From Brevibacterium picturae (GTDB lineage: Bacteria; Actinomycetota; Actinomycetes; Actinomycetales; Brevibacteriaceae), in the NCBI RefSeq assembly GCF_900105045.1, contig NZ_LT629739.1:992001-1056000 (forward strand): a DNA stretch of 64,000 bases, in the 5' to 3' direction. Both the position numbers and the translations under genes were made by a program. The notes under the pieces are model-generated. The model saw only the letters and a list, made by a program, of their open reading frames with translations. It was not told where the DNA came from and ran no database searches. How positions within the stretch are numbered: position 1 is the first letter of the stretch; each line of letters begins with the position of its first letter. Of this stretch, positions 26,314 to 33,546 are shown one piece after another.

Positions 26314-27623
26314 TCCAACGCCTCTGTACGGTATGTCCCGCCGTCGCCACGAGTCGAAACCTCATCAGGACGGAGGAAGTGGCGATTCAGAAGCCAAAAT
26401 CCCGAAACATAAATGCCGACGCTCGACGCGAGAACTACTGGCCAGATTTCGACAGTGGTCAGAGCTGCCGCAGTGAGGACTGCTGAGCCGCCAACTGCGA
26501 GAGAGTTAATCCAGCGGCTGGTAGCGCCGACCCTCCCGAGAAGTTCCTTAGGCACGACCCTCTGCCTGTATGTGATGACTGCAGAAGCGTAAACAACCGA
26601 ACTCATTGAGTAAAAGAACCATCCTGCGATGTAGAAGGCGAGTCCGAATCCGGGGAAAGCGAAGGGAAGAAGAAGGATCGGGAGGTTGATCACTAGCTGC
26701 GTGATCACCATGATTCTCACGGGACCGAAAAATTTTACCAGCGGGGCATTGATGAATCCGCCCAGGATGCCGCCAACCGCCGTGAAGCTAACCACGACTC
26801 CGACACCCCATGCGGGTACTTCAAGGACCCTCACGAGAAATAGAAACTCGACAGCTCCCGCCATCGTCGAAAAGACGTTGGATGTCACACTCGATACAAG
26901 AATCAGACCAAGACGGCGATTGGCGCGGTAGACGCTGAAACCGCCGAGAAACTCCGACACCCCATGCGCAATCCGCTTTGAACGCGAGGGACGTATTTTG
27001 GGAGCGGTTGGAAGAACCTCCGAAGTGGTCGGATCGAGGGTTGCTTTAGGCAGTCGCAACATCAATGCCGCAGACATGATGAAGGCGACAGTGTTAGCAA
27101 TGAGCCCAGCGAACAAACCGAACACACTGATGAGCCCGCCGCCAATTCCAGCACCTCCCACCTCAGCAACAGAACGCGAAGATGCATACGCGCCATTAAC
27201 TTTGTCCATCTCAGCATCAGGAACAAGCGCCGGTACAACAGTGTCGGTCGTAACATCGGCGAGCGAGTCGAAAACCTGAAGCCCAACTGCTACAAGCAAG
27301 ACCCATGCGATCGTAAGGTGGCCCGTGATCCATAACAAAGGTATGAGACTCGCGAACAAAGCACCAACCAGGTAACTTCCCACCAGCAGCCGGCGTCGAT
27401 TCGTTCTATCCACAAGCAGACCGATGGGCAGAGCCACCACGAGCATGACGATCGCTGCGACAGCTTCGATCGTCGCAACCCAGGCATTACTGGCTTCGAG
27501 CAGCGTGATAGCGACTAGAGGCAGCGCAATGCCTGAGATCTCAGTGCCAGTGTTTCCGATGAACGAACCACCGAGGAACGAAAAAACCCCACGACGCCGG
27601 AAAGGTCCTTGAATCGGACTCAA
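26310..27623 (-). CDS. MFS efflux transporter, probable product exporter
   Basis: A 437-residue major facilitator with 11-12 hydrophobic segments and the loop motif GLLVDRTNRRRLL between TM2 and TM3. It resembles MFS_3-type exporters of siderophores and macrolides. Start and stop each overlap their neighbours by four bases (ATGA), placing it firmly in the modification operon; export or self-resistance is the likely role. Confidence 0.88.
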   Translation of the reverse strand: MSPIQGPFRRRGVFSFLGGSFIGNTGTEISGIALPLVAITLLEASNAWVATIEAVAAIVMLVVALPIGLLVDRTNRRRLLVGSYLVGALFASLIPLLWITGHLTIAWVLLVAVGLQVFDSLADVTTDTVVPALVPDAEMDKVNGAYASSRSVAEVGGAGIGGGLISVFGLFAGLIANTVAFIMSAALMLRLPKATLDPTTSEVLPTAPKIRPSRSKRIAHGVSEFLGGFSVYRANRRLGLILVSSVTSNVFSTMAGAVEFLFLVRVLEVPAWGVGVVVSFTAVGGILGGFINAPLVKFFGPVRIMVITQLVINLPILLLPFAFPGFGLAFYIAGWFFYSMSSVVYASAVITYRQRVVPKELLGRVGATSRWINSLAVGGSAVLTAAALTTVEIWPVVLASSVGIYVSGFWLLNRHFLRPDEVSTRGDGGTYRTEALE

Positions 27624-28387
27624 AGGACATCTTTTCTTGTGAAGGCTCTCTTCACATCCTGACAGAGCAACGCGTTGTTGTGCTCTCCGACTGCTTCAAA
27701 GTACGTGATTGCGAAGTCGATGTTCGCCTCACCGATGTAATTGCCCGTCACAGCAATCGTCTCAGTAGGGTTCTCAACGGCATGGGCCCATCCACTTGGT
27801 GTGAAGAGCAGGTCCCCTGGTGCCTGTTCGAACTCAATGGGATGGAGTTCGTAATATGCTGGAGCAACCGGGATCATTCCACGTTGCAAGGCCTCAGCCG
27901 GGGGCAGGAAACGCCAAATCTTGCGCCCGGTGATCAAAAGGTTCCACGCCGCGCTTGCCATACTGTCGACATGTAGAGGTGTGCCCGTGCCTACTTGGCC
28001 TGCCATTAGCCAATACCAAGACGGACGCATTTCGTCAGGTAGAGAGGAAAGCCAGTTCAATTCTCGTACCGGCCTGAGGACTCTCGCTACTAGTTGCGGA
28101 TCTATGTCCGTCAACGTGGTGTGTTTCATGTAAAGACCATCACCTGGACGATTGTCCAGGCGGGTAAGGAAATCCCCTAGGGTCCCGCTCCACCCATCAA
28201 CCGAGCTACTTTCGGCATCGATCGACACCTGACGATGAGAGTGCAAAGAGTCACGATCAAAGGCCCTAACAAAGTGATGGTCGGGACTGAGGCGGATGAG
28301 GGTGGGCTCCGGCCGTTTCGCTGCATCGCGTATAGCGGCCCCGATGTTCGCCTCCGTATAGGAAATCTCACTGATTGAAGCCGGCAA
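27620..28387 (-). CDS. Cupin_8/JmjC-type Fe/2OG oxygenase, RiPP-linked
   Basis: A 255-residue JmjC-like oxygenase with triad H139-x-D141 (GTPLHVDSMASAAWNLL) and H202 (PSGWAHAVEN), plus the fold marker TGRKIWRFLPP. No C-terminal winged helix, unlike the oxygenase at 23350. I chose TTG at 28387 because AGGAGGAAGG lies about 8 bp upstream and the overlap with the radical SAM gene is then 20 bp; GTG at 28450 is an alternative giving 276 residues. Probably hydroxylates the peptide or an amino acid. Confidence 0.78.
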   Translation of the reverse strand: MPASISEISYTEANIGAAIRDAAKRPEPTLIRLSPDHHFVRAFDRDSLHSHRQVSIDAESSSVDGWSGTLGDFLTRLDNRPGDGLYMKHTTLTDIDPQLVARVLRPVRELNWLSSLPDEMRPSWYWLMAGQVGTGTPLHVDSMASAAWNLLITGRKIWRFLPPAEALQRGMIPVAPAYYELHPIEFEQAPGDLLFTPSGWAHAVENPTETIAVTGNYIGEANIDFAITYFEAVGEHNNALLCQDVKRAFTRKDVL

Positions 28388-29993
28388 TAGAGGGCCCTTC
28401 CTCCTGCTGGCGCACCCAGTCAGCACGGTGTTCGCTGAGTGGTTCCTCACCGAAACGATTCCTAATCGCGCTGATGGAGTTGAGCGCCTTGCTCAGGTTC
28501 TCTCTTTCACTTCTGCAGCGAGCAACCTTCGTCTCCGCCTTCTGTGTAATAACCTCGTCTGAGTCCTGCATATTGAATGGCGCTTCGGGGAAAGTGATTG
28601 TGCACATTCGCGCTGCCCAGCAGGTGGAACAAGATGAGCTATTAACCCCATCAGCGAAGCCGCGGAGCTGATCGAGCCCAACCCGGTAGTCCACTCCAGC
28701 GTCTGCAGTTCCCGCTGAAAAGGTCTCTGCTTGAAACTCATAGGAAGTGTAATAGGTCCCGTTCGCCCCGAGAACCAGGTATTCGGAGCCCGGGATGAGC
28801 TGGACACCAAGAAGGTGGGACACTTCTGCGGGATCGTCTGGAACGGATTGGTTTAGTGCCCGGTGGAAAGATCGATGCAGGAATCCATGACTAAATGCAT
28901 AGTGATAGCGGAGCGACCGGTCACGCTGTGCGGCATCCATCTTGTGCGCCGAGACAAACAGTTTCCAAATCTTATCTTGCTCATCAAAGAGGCTCTGGAA
29001 CTCGTCGTAGGAGCCGGATCCACCGGGAAGTACCAGATCGAAGTCCCACGCGAGCGCACGCTGCGCCACATCCCACGCCGCGAAATACTTATACATCTTG
29101 CGAGTATCGAGGGGCTGGGACAATACAGAAATGATCGCAACACGTTTCGAGAAGTAGTCTGGCCAATTCTGGGCAACCCATTCAACCTTATCTCTCACTC
29201 GATCGTGTGTACCCTTGCCGCGGCGGTCAACGCGGTACAGGTCGTGGTTAGGTCCGTCGATCGAAACGTTCATGTAAATGTCATTCTCGACCAAAAAGTT
29301 CATTATTCGCTCATTTAGGAGCATGCCATTTGTGTTGACCTGCAGAATCAAGTTCGGGAAAGAGATGCCGAGACTTTCCTCACGGGATCGAATGAGATCC
29401 ATGACTTCCTGCATCTTGTTGAACCCGAGAAGCGGTTCGCCGCCAAAGAAGTAGATAGCCTGTTGACTATCGACAACTCGCTGATCGCTAACAAGAAACG
29501 AATCAATAGCTGCCGCCAGCTCTTCGTATCCCGGAGAGAGATTCTGATGAAGACGCGTCCCGTCGTATGCTCCACCGTAATAGCAGTAGGTGCACCGGAT
29601 GTTGCACTGTTCCGTCGGATTGAGCACGAGGGTTCGCGATCGGACGTTGGTGAGGTCAGGAGCTGAAGGAATCTCAGGAAAGCTCCAGCCATCTGCCGGG
29701 ATTGTCACGAATCGGTCGTCGAAGAGCAACCGAAACGCCTTCGAATCTGACGCCTGGCAGTTGAGCAAGAACTGTTCCTGTGCACCCGTTAATGGCTCGA
29801 TCTTCCCCGACGCCGGAATGTACACGAGGGCGTCTCCGTCCAAGGATCTTTCGGCGAGCACATGGAAAATGAATAATTGATCGCCCATGCGGTGAACGGA
29901 TGGTCGGTTCTCACCGATGTTTTTCGCCGAGTCGCCAACCCATTCGGGGTGGTCCACGCGCTCGATGAGATTGCGTTGGTGTGCAGTTAGCAT
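28368..29993 (-). CDS. Radical SAM protein with SPASM-like C-terminus
   Basis: A 541-residue radical SAM enzyme. Cluster motif C130-N-I-R-C134-T-Y-C137, then YFFGGEPLL and NTNGMLL, with SPASM-like cysteines C455, C458, C464 and C493. An unusual 120-residue N-terminal region without cysteine clusters could act as a peptide-recognition domain. SPASM enzymes of this kind crosslink or otherwise modify RiPP precursors. The ATG at 29993 is preceded by GGGAG. It follows the arginase-like gene by 16 bp. Confidence 0.88.
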   Translation of the reverse strand: MLTAHQRNLIERVDHPEWVGDSAKNIGENRPSVHRMGDQLFIFHVLAERSLDGDALVYIPASGKIEPLTGAQEQFLLNCQASDSKAFRLLFDDRFVTIPADGWSFPEIPSAPDLTNVRSRTLVLNPTEQCNIRCTYCYYGGAYDGTRLHQNLSPGYEELAAAIDSFLVSDQRVVDSQQAIYFFGGEPLLGFNKMQEVMDLIRSREESLGISFPNLILQVNTNGMLLNERIMNFLVENDIYMNVSIDGPNHDLYRVDRRGKGTHDRVRDKVEWVAQNWPDYFSKRVAIISVLSQPLDTRKMYKYFAAWDVAQRALAWDFDLVLPGGSGSYDEFQSLFDEQDKIWKLFVSAHKMDAAQRDRSLRYHYAFSHGFLHRSFHRALNQSVPDDPAEVSHLLGVQLIPGSEYLVLGANGTYYTSYEFQAETFSAGTADAGVDYRVGLDQLRGFADGVNSSSCSTCWAARMCTITFPEAPFNMQDSDEVITQKAETKVARCRSERENLSKALNSISAIRNRFGEEPLSEHRADWVRQQEEGPSIAGFNQ

Positions 29994-30009
29994 CGTTGCT
30001 CCCTTGCTG

Positions 30010-30972
30010 CTAGTTGTCGCCGAAGACCGCACGTAACGTTGCCAGTAAGAGTGCAGCGACGGTCCTGCCAGCCTCTTCGCTCCAACGATCGCTGTAGGTC
30101 GTTTCAACAATATCGATACCGACAATGTTATATATAGAGCATACGCTGTTGACTTCTTGGACAAGCTCGGTTAATCCACTCCCGCCTGGTTCAGGATGTC
30201 CTGTCGCAGGAAACGCTTCGGGGCTCAAAACATCCATATCGATAGAAAGGAAAGTAGGAGCATCCATATCGGGCAGATCTGTAGCAGAGGATCGGCAATG
30301 CACGCCTTTTGGAAGCGGAAAATGGCTCCCCGGGAGAGGGGCACGGACCCCTACGATGTCTGCTCCAGCTATCGAGCCAGTCGTCGCAAGGTAGTTCACA
30401 AAGTTCGCGTGAGTCAGTTGTCCGTAGTTGGTAACGCTCTCAGACACTGGACCCACATCGCAGTGCGCGTCGAAACATACGAGGTGTAACGGCCCCTCGA
30501 GCGCCCGCGATACCCCAGTCACCGTTGCTGCGGTAACACTGTGATCACCACCAATGAAAACCGGTACACTCGCGATTCGCGCGGCGCGATAGGCAGTTTC
30601 CTGCGCTATTTGGTAGTAGGACGCCCGATCAATGCGAGGGTCGAGAGGAATCCCGCCGAGATCTCCGAGATCGAAAATTTGCCGCCGTCCAAGGATCTCA
30701 GCTCCACTCAGTGGATCGCGCACACCATGCAAGTGTGACTCACTATCCAGGCTAAACCCAAGACTAGGGCTGAACTTTCGTACAATCTCCGGACCGTGGC
30801 GTTGTCCCGGAAGCCCCGTTGTCCCACCGTCCCACGGCAACCCAATAATGACCGCGTCTACTTGATTGAATTGAGCCTGTATATGCGTTGCATCGAACGT
30901 AGGAAGACCTAGGAATCCATTGAGTATTGGGCGTGGGGACACGGAATCCGCTGGTTCAGATGATGTAGGCAT
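30010..30972 (-). CDS. Ureohydrolase (arginase/agmatinase family)
   Basis: A 320-residue manganese ureohydrolase. Metal ligands are all present: H144 in GGDHSVT, D168/H170/D172 in CFDAHCD, D245/D247 in LSIDMDVLS, and E261 in GHPEPGG (usually G-T-PEPGG). Hydrolyses guanidino groups; arginase, agmatinase or peptide arginase cannot be distinguished by eye. In this operon a peptide arginase converting Arg to ornithine is attractive, with precedents in landornamide and enteropeptin pathways. The ATG at 30972 was chosen because upstream extension overlaps the acetyltransferase gene. Confidence 0.82.
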   Translation of the reverse strand: MPTSSEPADSVSPRPILNGFLGLPTFDATHIQAQFNQVDAVIIGLPWDGGTTGLPGQRHGPEIVRKFSPSLGFSLDSESHLHGVRDPLSGAEILGRRQIFDLGDLGGIPLDPRIDRASYYQIAQETAYRAARIASVPVFIGGDHSVTAATVTGVSRALEGPLHLVCFDAHCDVGPVSESVTNYGQLTHANFVNYLATTGSIAGADIVGVRAPLPGSHFPLPKGVHCRSSATDLPDMDAPTFLSIDMDVLSPEAFPATGHPEPGGSGLTELVQEVNSVCSIYNIVGIDIVETTYSDRWSEEAGRTVAALLLATLRAVFGDN

Positions 30973-30980
30973 ACGAGAGG

Positions 30981-31523
30981 TCAGGAGTTCCAATCGACCG
31001 GAGTCGTCAAGCCCGACTCCCAGTCGCAGCGGATAATCGCATAAGCCACTGAGTCCAACGAATCTGCGTTGACTACCGGCCAGCCCTTGCGATAGTGAGC
31101 TTCCTTGACGTAACAATTTCGCTCAAACACCTTGCGCATCGCAATGTTGTCAGAACGCGTATTACCTTCAATTCGATTCACGTCCGGGTACTTATTAAAG
31201 ACTTCGGACGTTCCTATGCCAAGGGCAGCGACGGCAATTGACCTACCTCGATGAGGGTCACCCAGGCGGATATCAATCATCGGAGTGCCGTCGAGTACTT
31301 CCTGAAAATTGATAAAGCCGACTCGTACGCCATCGAGCTCGATCCAATAGGCCAAGTTGTCTGGCTCGGAGAACACCCCGTTGGCTAGCCGATCTCGCGC
31401 CTCTTCCTCAGTTGGGGCGGCAGTAAGATGAAAGGGAAAGAAATTGCTGGAAAGAAAAGAAACTAAGTGTTCGGCATCATTGACCGAATCGATGGGCATC
31501 AATTTTAAGCTCACTCCACACAT
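30981..31523 (-). CDS. RimJ/RimL-type GNAT acetyltransferase
   Basis: A 180-residue acetyltransferase of the RimJ/RimL type: acetyl-CoA loop GDPHRGRSIAVAALGIGTSE, then VNRIEGNTRSDNIAMRKVFE and FERNCYVKEAHYRKG. It could acetylate the peptide N-terminus or ornithine, or confer self-protection. First clear gene of the operon that continues through the arginase-like and radical SAM genes. The start at 31523 lies within the end of the 45-codon ORF at 31511-31648. Confidence 0.85.
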   Translation of the reverse strand: MCGVSLKLMPIDSVNDAEHLVSFLSSNFFPFHLTAAPTEEEARDRLANGVFSEPDNLAYWIELDGVRVGFINFQEVLDGTPMIDIRLGDPHRGRSIAVAALGIGTSEVFNKYPDVNRIEGNTRSDNIAMRKVFERNCYVKEAHYRKGWPVVNADSLDSVAYAIIRCDWESGLTTPVDWNS

Positions 31524-31648
31524 GTTAGCAAACCGGGGTAGGTTCGACCAGGGGGCCTCGACGTCGCCGTGGGTCCAACATGCAACCGCGGGTGAATCTC
31601 ATCGAATGCTCGTATCTCGGCCCTCGTGTGAGTCTCGTTATAGTCCAT
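31511..31648 (-). CDS. 45-residue ORF, possible second precursor peptide
   Basis: ATG at 31648, stop overlapping the acetyltransferase start by 13 bp. GGAG lies 12-15 bp upstream, a rather long spacing. The peptide has Arg at 9, 13, 21, 31 and 35. Residues 6-18 show T-H-x-R-x5-F-x2-I, the same pattern and spacing as residues 39-51 of the candidate precursor at 24577-24750. No family is known. It could be chance; coding status is uncertain. Confidence 0.35.
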   Translation of the reverse strand: MDYNETHTRAEIRAFDEIHPRLHVGPTATSRPPGRTYPGLLTCVE

Positions 31649-31678
31649 GACCCGATCCAGCTCCTAGCACGGGTACGC

Positions 31679-31706
31679 CCTGTCGATTTGGTGCAAAAGC
31701 GACAGG
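31679..31706. promoter_or_regulatory. Inverted repeat upstream of the modification operon
   Basis: Perfect 7-bp arms CCTGTCG and CGACAGG with 14 bp between, 31 bp upstream of the 45-codon ORF. TTGCAC within the spacer could be a -35 element. Candidate operator; no regulator gene is present in the locus. Confidence 0.35.
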
Positions 31707-31938
31707 AAATTCTGTTCTCGACGCCATGTTGACCGCCGTGGTGGCCTGCCTTAAAGCAACTTCCAAGGCCGCGAACATTGTTGATGTTCAATGCCGGTGA
31801 TAAGCATGAGCACGCTTCTCCGCATCGGCAACAATAGGGAGGTGCGACCGACAGTCTGGGTTTGAGACTTCTCGACACACAACATCTCCGCGGTGTCGTC
31901 GGGTGGTGCTGGTTGGGCCCCCATTAGCAGTCCAGTGG

Positions 31939-32075
31939 CTATGCAATAGCTAATTGGTTCTCTGCGGTCCAGCGTTCCCAGTAACTTGACGGTGTCATTT
32001 TGTCGAAGGAACCGTGGGCCGTTCGTGGTTATAGATACCTATTCATTCGTCGGTCAAGTACCTCGCCTCCAATGA
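31939..32075 (-). pseudogene. C-terminal fragment of an IS transposase
   Basis: Spread over more than one frame: LTDE, then IGIYNHERP, then HGSFDKMTPSSYWERW and a stop at 31939. This is the typical tail of DDE transposases (Y-N-x-x-R-P-H...TP). At least one frameshift and a stop separate the pieces. Confidence 0.6.
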
Positions 32076-32112
32076 GCGGACAAAACCGACCGCCACTGGG
32101 TGTTGATAAAAA

Positions 32113-32138
32113 GCCGCCATTCAACTCTGAAGCTCACA
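32113..32138 (-). repeat. Right terminal repeat of the inner 11.8-kb segment
   Basis: Read inward on the minus strand: TGTGAGCTTCAGAGTTGAAT followed by GGCGGC. Inverse of 20319-20344. It cuts the resolvase gene after codon 14. Confidence 0.72.
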
Positions 32139-32181
32139 GGTCTTGTTTGACCGTCGAAACCCGCGCGTATCCCAACTCCAT
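32139..32181 (-). pseudogene. N-terminal stub of the Tn-A resolvase
   Basis: ATG at 32181 opens MELGYARVSTVKQD, the catalytic N-terminus of a serine resolvase, and ends at the terminal repeat at 32138. Same strand and same subfamily as the C-terminal fragment at 19959-20318. Confidence 0.78.
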
Positions 32182-32379
32182 GCGCCCAGCGTACCAATAT
32201 TCGTGTCTGTACGGAATGGATGGGACGTTGATCTGGGCCTTACTTATGGGACGGAAAATCAGGCTCTGGCCCGATCGATGAGGTTGCTCGTCCTTGGTGT
32301 CCCACTACCAAGGAACTGGGACGACCGGAAAGTGGGCAAGGATTGACGGTGGTTCAGCCACCACTGTATAGTTCACTAA

Positions 32380-32739
32380 GTGCTGACTATTACTTCTCGC
32401 TTAGACGTGATGAACCGGTTGGGCCGGGCGATGGCCGACCCAACCAGGTCACGACTTATCCTGACGCTGCTAGATCGACCGGCCTACCCGGCAGAATTAG
32501 CCAGCGATCTGGAGCTGACCCGCTCGAACGTATCCAACCATTTGGCATGCTTGCGCGACTGCGGCATCGTGGTCGCCGAGCCCGAGGGGCGCAAGACGCG
32601 CTATAAGATCGCCGATCCGCACCTGGCGCGGGCGCTCACCGCACTGGTCGACGTCACTCTCGCGGTGGACGAGAACGCCCCGTGCATTGATCCCGCCTGC
32701 TCGGTTCCCGGATGCGGTATAGCAAAGGTGGGCACGTGA
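32380..32739 (+). CDS. cmtR: CmtR-type Cd(II)/Pb(II)-sensing ArsR/SmtB repressor
   Basis: A 119-residue ArsR/SmtB regulator. Recognition helix LTRSNVSNHLACLRDCGIV; Cys57, Cys61 and Cys102 occupy exactly the positions of the metal ligands of mycobacterial CmtR. GTG start at 32380 directly after a TATAGT -10-like box, so possibly leaderless. It overlaps cadD (GTGA) and should derepress it when Cd or Pb binds. Confidence 0.92.
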   Translation: MLTITSRLDVMNRLGRAMADPTRSRLILTLLDRPAYPAELASDLELTRSNVSNHLACLRDCGIVVAEPEGRKTRYKIADPHLARALTALVDVTLAVDENAPCIDPACSVPGCGIAKVGT

Positions 32740-33329
32740 TCCTGACCTCGGCCCTACAGGCGATCGGCCTGTTCATCGCCACGAATATTGACGACATCAT
32801 CGTGCTCTCCCTGTTCTTCGCCCGCGGCGCCGGGCAGCGCGGAACCACCGCACGAATTCTTGCCGGCCAGTACCTGGGGTTCGTGGGCATCCTGGGTGCG
32901 GCCGTGCTCGTCTCCTTGGGGGCCGGAGTATTCCTGCCTCCAGCGGTCATCCCGTACTTCGGCCTCATCCCCCTGGGGCTGGGGCTGTGGGCTGCCTGGC
33001 AGGCCCGGTGCGGAGGCGATGACGATGACGCCGAGATCGAAGGCAAGAACGTCGCAGTCTGGACTGTGGCCGGGGTCACGTTCGCCAACGGCGGAGACAA
33101 CATCGGCGTCTACGTCCCGGTCTTCCTCAACGTGGGCCCGGCCGGGGTGGTGGCCTACTGCATCGTGTTCCTCGCGCTGGTCGCGGTGCTGGTAATGCTG
33201 GCCAAGTTCGTCGCCACCCGCCCACCGATCGCCGAAGTCCTTGAACGCTGGGAACACATCCTGTTCCCCATTGTCCTCATCGGCCTCGGTATCTTCATCC
33301 TGATCAGCGGCGGAGCATTCGGACTCTGA
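32736..33329 (+). CDS. cadD: Cadmium resistance transporter CadD
   Basis: A 197-residue CadD-family membrane protein (about five to six hydrophobic segments). Starts VILTSALQAIGLFIATNIDD, the family N-terminus, with GTG at 32736 overlapping the cmtR stop. An acidic loop GGDDDDAEIEG lies in the middle and ANGGDNIGVYVPVF marks the second repeat. Confers Cd efflux or sequestration. Cargo of Tn-A. Confidence 0.93.
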   Translation: MILTSALQAIGLFIATNIDDIIVLSLFFARGAGQRGTTARILAGQYLGFVGILGAAVLVSLGAGVFLPPAVIPYFGLIPLGLGLWAAWQARCGGDDDDAEIEGKNVAVWTVAGVTFANGGDNIGVYVPVFLNVGPAGVVAYCIVFLALVAVLVMLAKFVATRPPIAEVLERWEHILFPIVLIGLGIFILISGGAFGL

Positions 33330-33401
33330 GGGCCCCGTCACCCGCTCACACGGATGTAACTGGTTCGCCACTAAAGCGCAAACGACGTAGCCGACAATTA
33401 C

Positions 33402-33439
33402 CGACGCGAGAACCACGCCACTTACCGCTGCGACTCACA
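33402..33439 (-). repeat. Right terminal inverted repeat of Tn-A
   Basis: Read inward on the minus strand it begins TGTGAGTCGCAGCGGTAA and matches 17566-17603 over 38 bp with about six mismatches. It lies 72 bp after cadD. Confidence 0.8.
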
Positions 33440-33546
33440 TCTCTCGCCGCCCGATTTCACGAGGCAGAGGATGTCTCGATAACCTGTCTCACCGCAAACT
33501 GTCTTACAGTCGTGACTTTTCGGTGTTTGTGAGTCATTCTTGAAGC

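Larger units (their letters stand above)
20319..32138. mobile_element. 11.8-kb TIR-bounded segment carrying the RiPP-like locus
   Basis: Flanked by inverted TGTGAGCTTCAG repeats and sitting between the two halves of the Tn-A resolvase gene. It carries VOC, APH-like, GNAT and resolvase genes, a Nudix relic, the peptide-modification genes and a transposase relic, but no intact transposase. It could be a nonautonomous element or the remains of a larger one. About 80 resolvase codons are missing at the junction and no target duplication is visible, so a later deletion is likely. Confidence 0.65.
31649..32379. other. Mobile-element debris between RiPP-like locus and cadmium genes
   Basis: No intact gene. 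It holds a hairpin/operator candidate (31679-31706), a frameshifted transposase tail (31939-32075), the right terminal repeat of the inner segment (32113-32138), the resolvase N-terminal stub (32139-32181), and the promoter region of cmtR with TATAGT just before 32380. Confidence 0.6.
17566..33439. mobile_element. Tn552-like cadmium-resistance transposon Tn-A, interrupted
   Basis: Bounded by 38-bp inverted repeats. Gene order: ATPase (17605-18510), DDE transposase (18497-19948), resolvase (now split: C-terminal part 19959-20318, N-terminal start 32139-32181), then cargo cmtR-cadD (32380-33329). Without the 11.8-kb internal segment it would be about 4.1 kb, a normal size. No clear target duplication is seen at the outer ends. 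Confidence 0.75.

Noticed and set aside
20314..32143. Target-site duplication around the inner segment
   Set aside because: Flanks (TTACG and GGTCT) differ and resolvase codons are missing, so simple transposition into place is not supported.
32000..32281. A 93-codon plus-strand frame as a gene
   Set aside because: It lies over a transposase tail, a terminal repeat and a resolvase stub read on the other strand.
17561..33444. Target-site duplication around Tn-A
   Set aside because: Left flank TTTTC and right flank TCTCT do not match, so no duplication is claimed.
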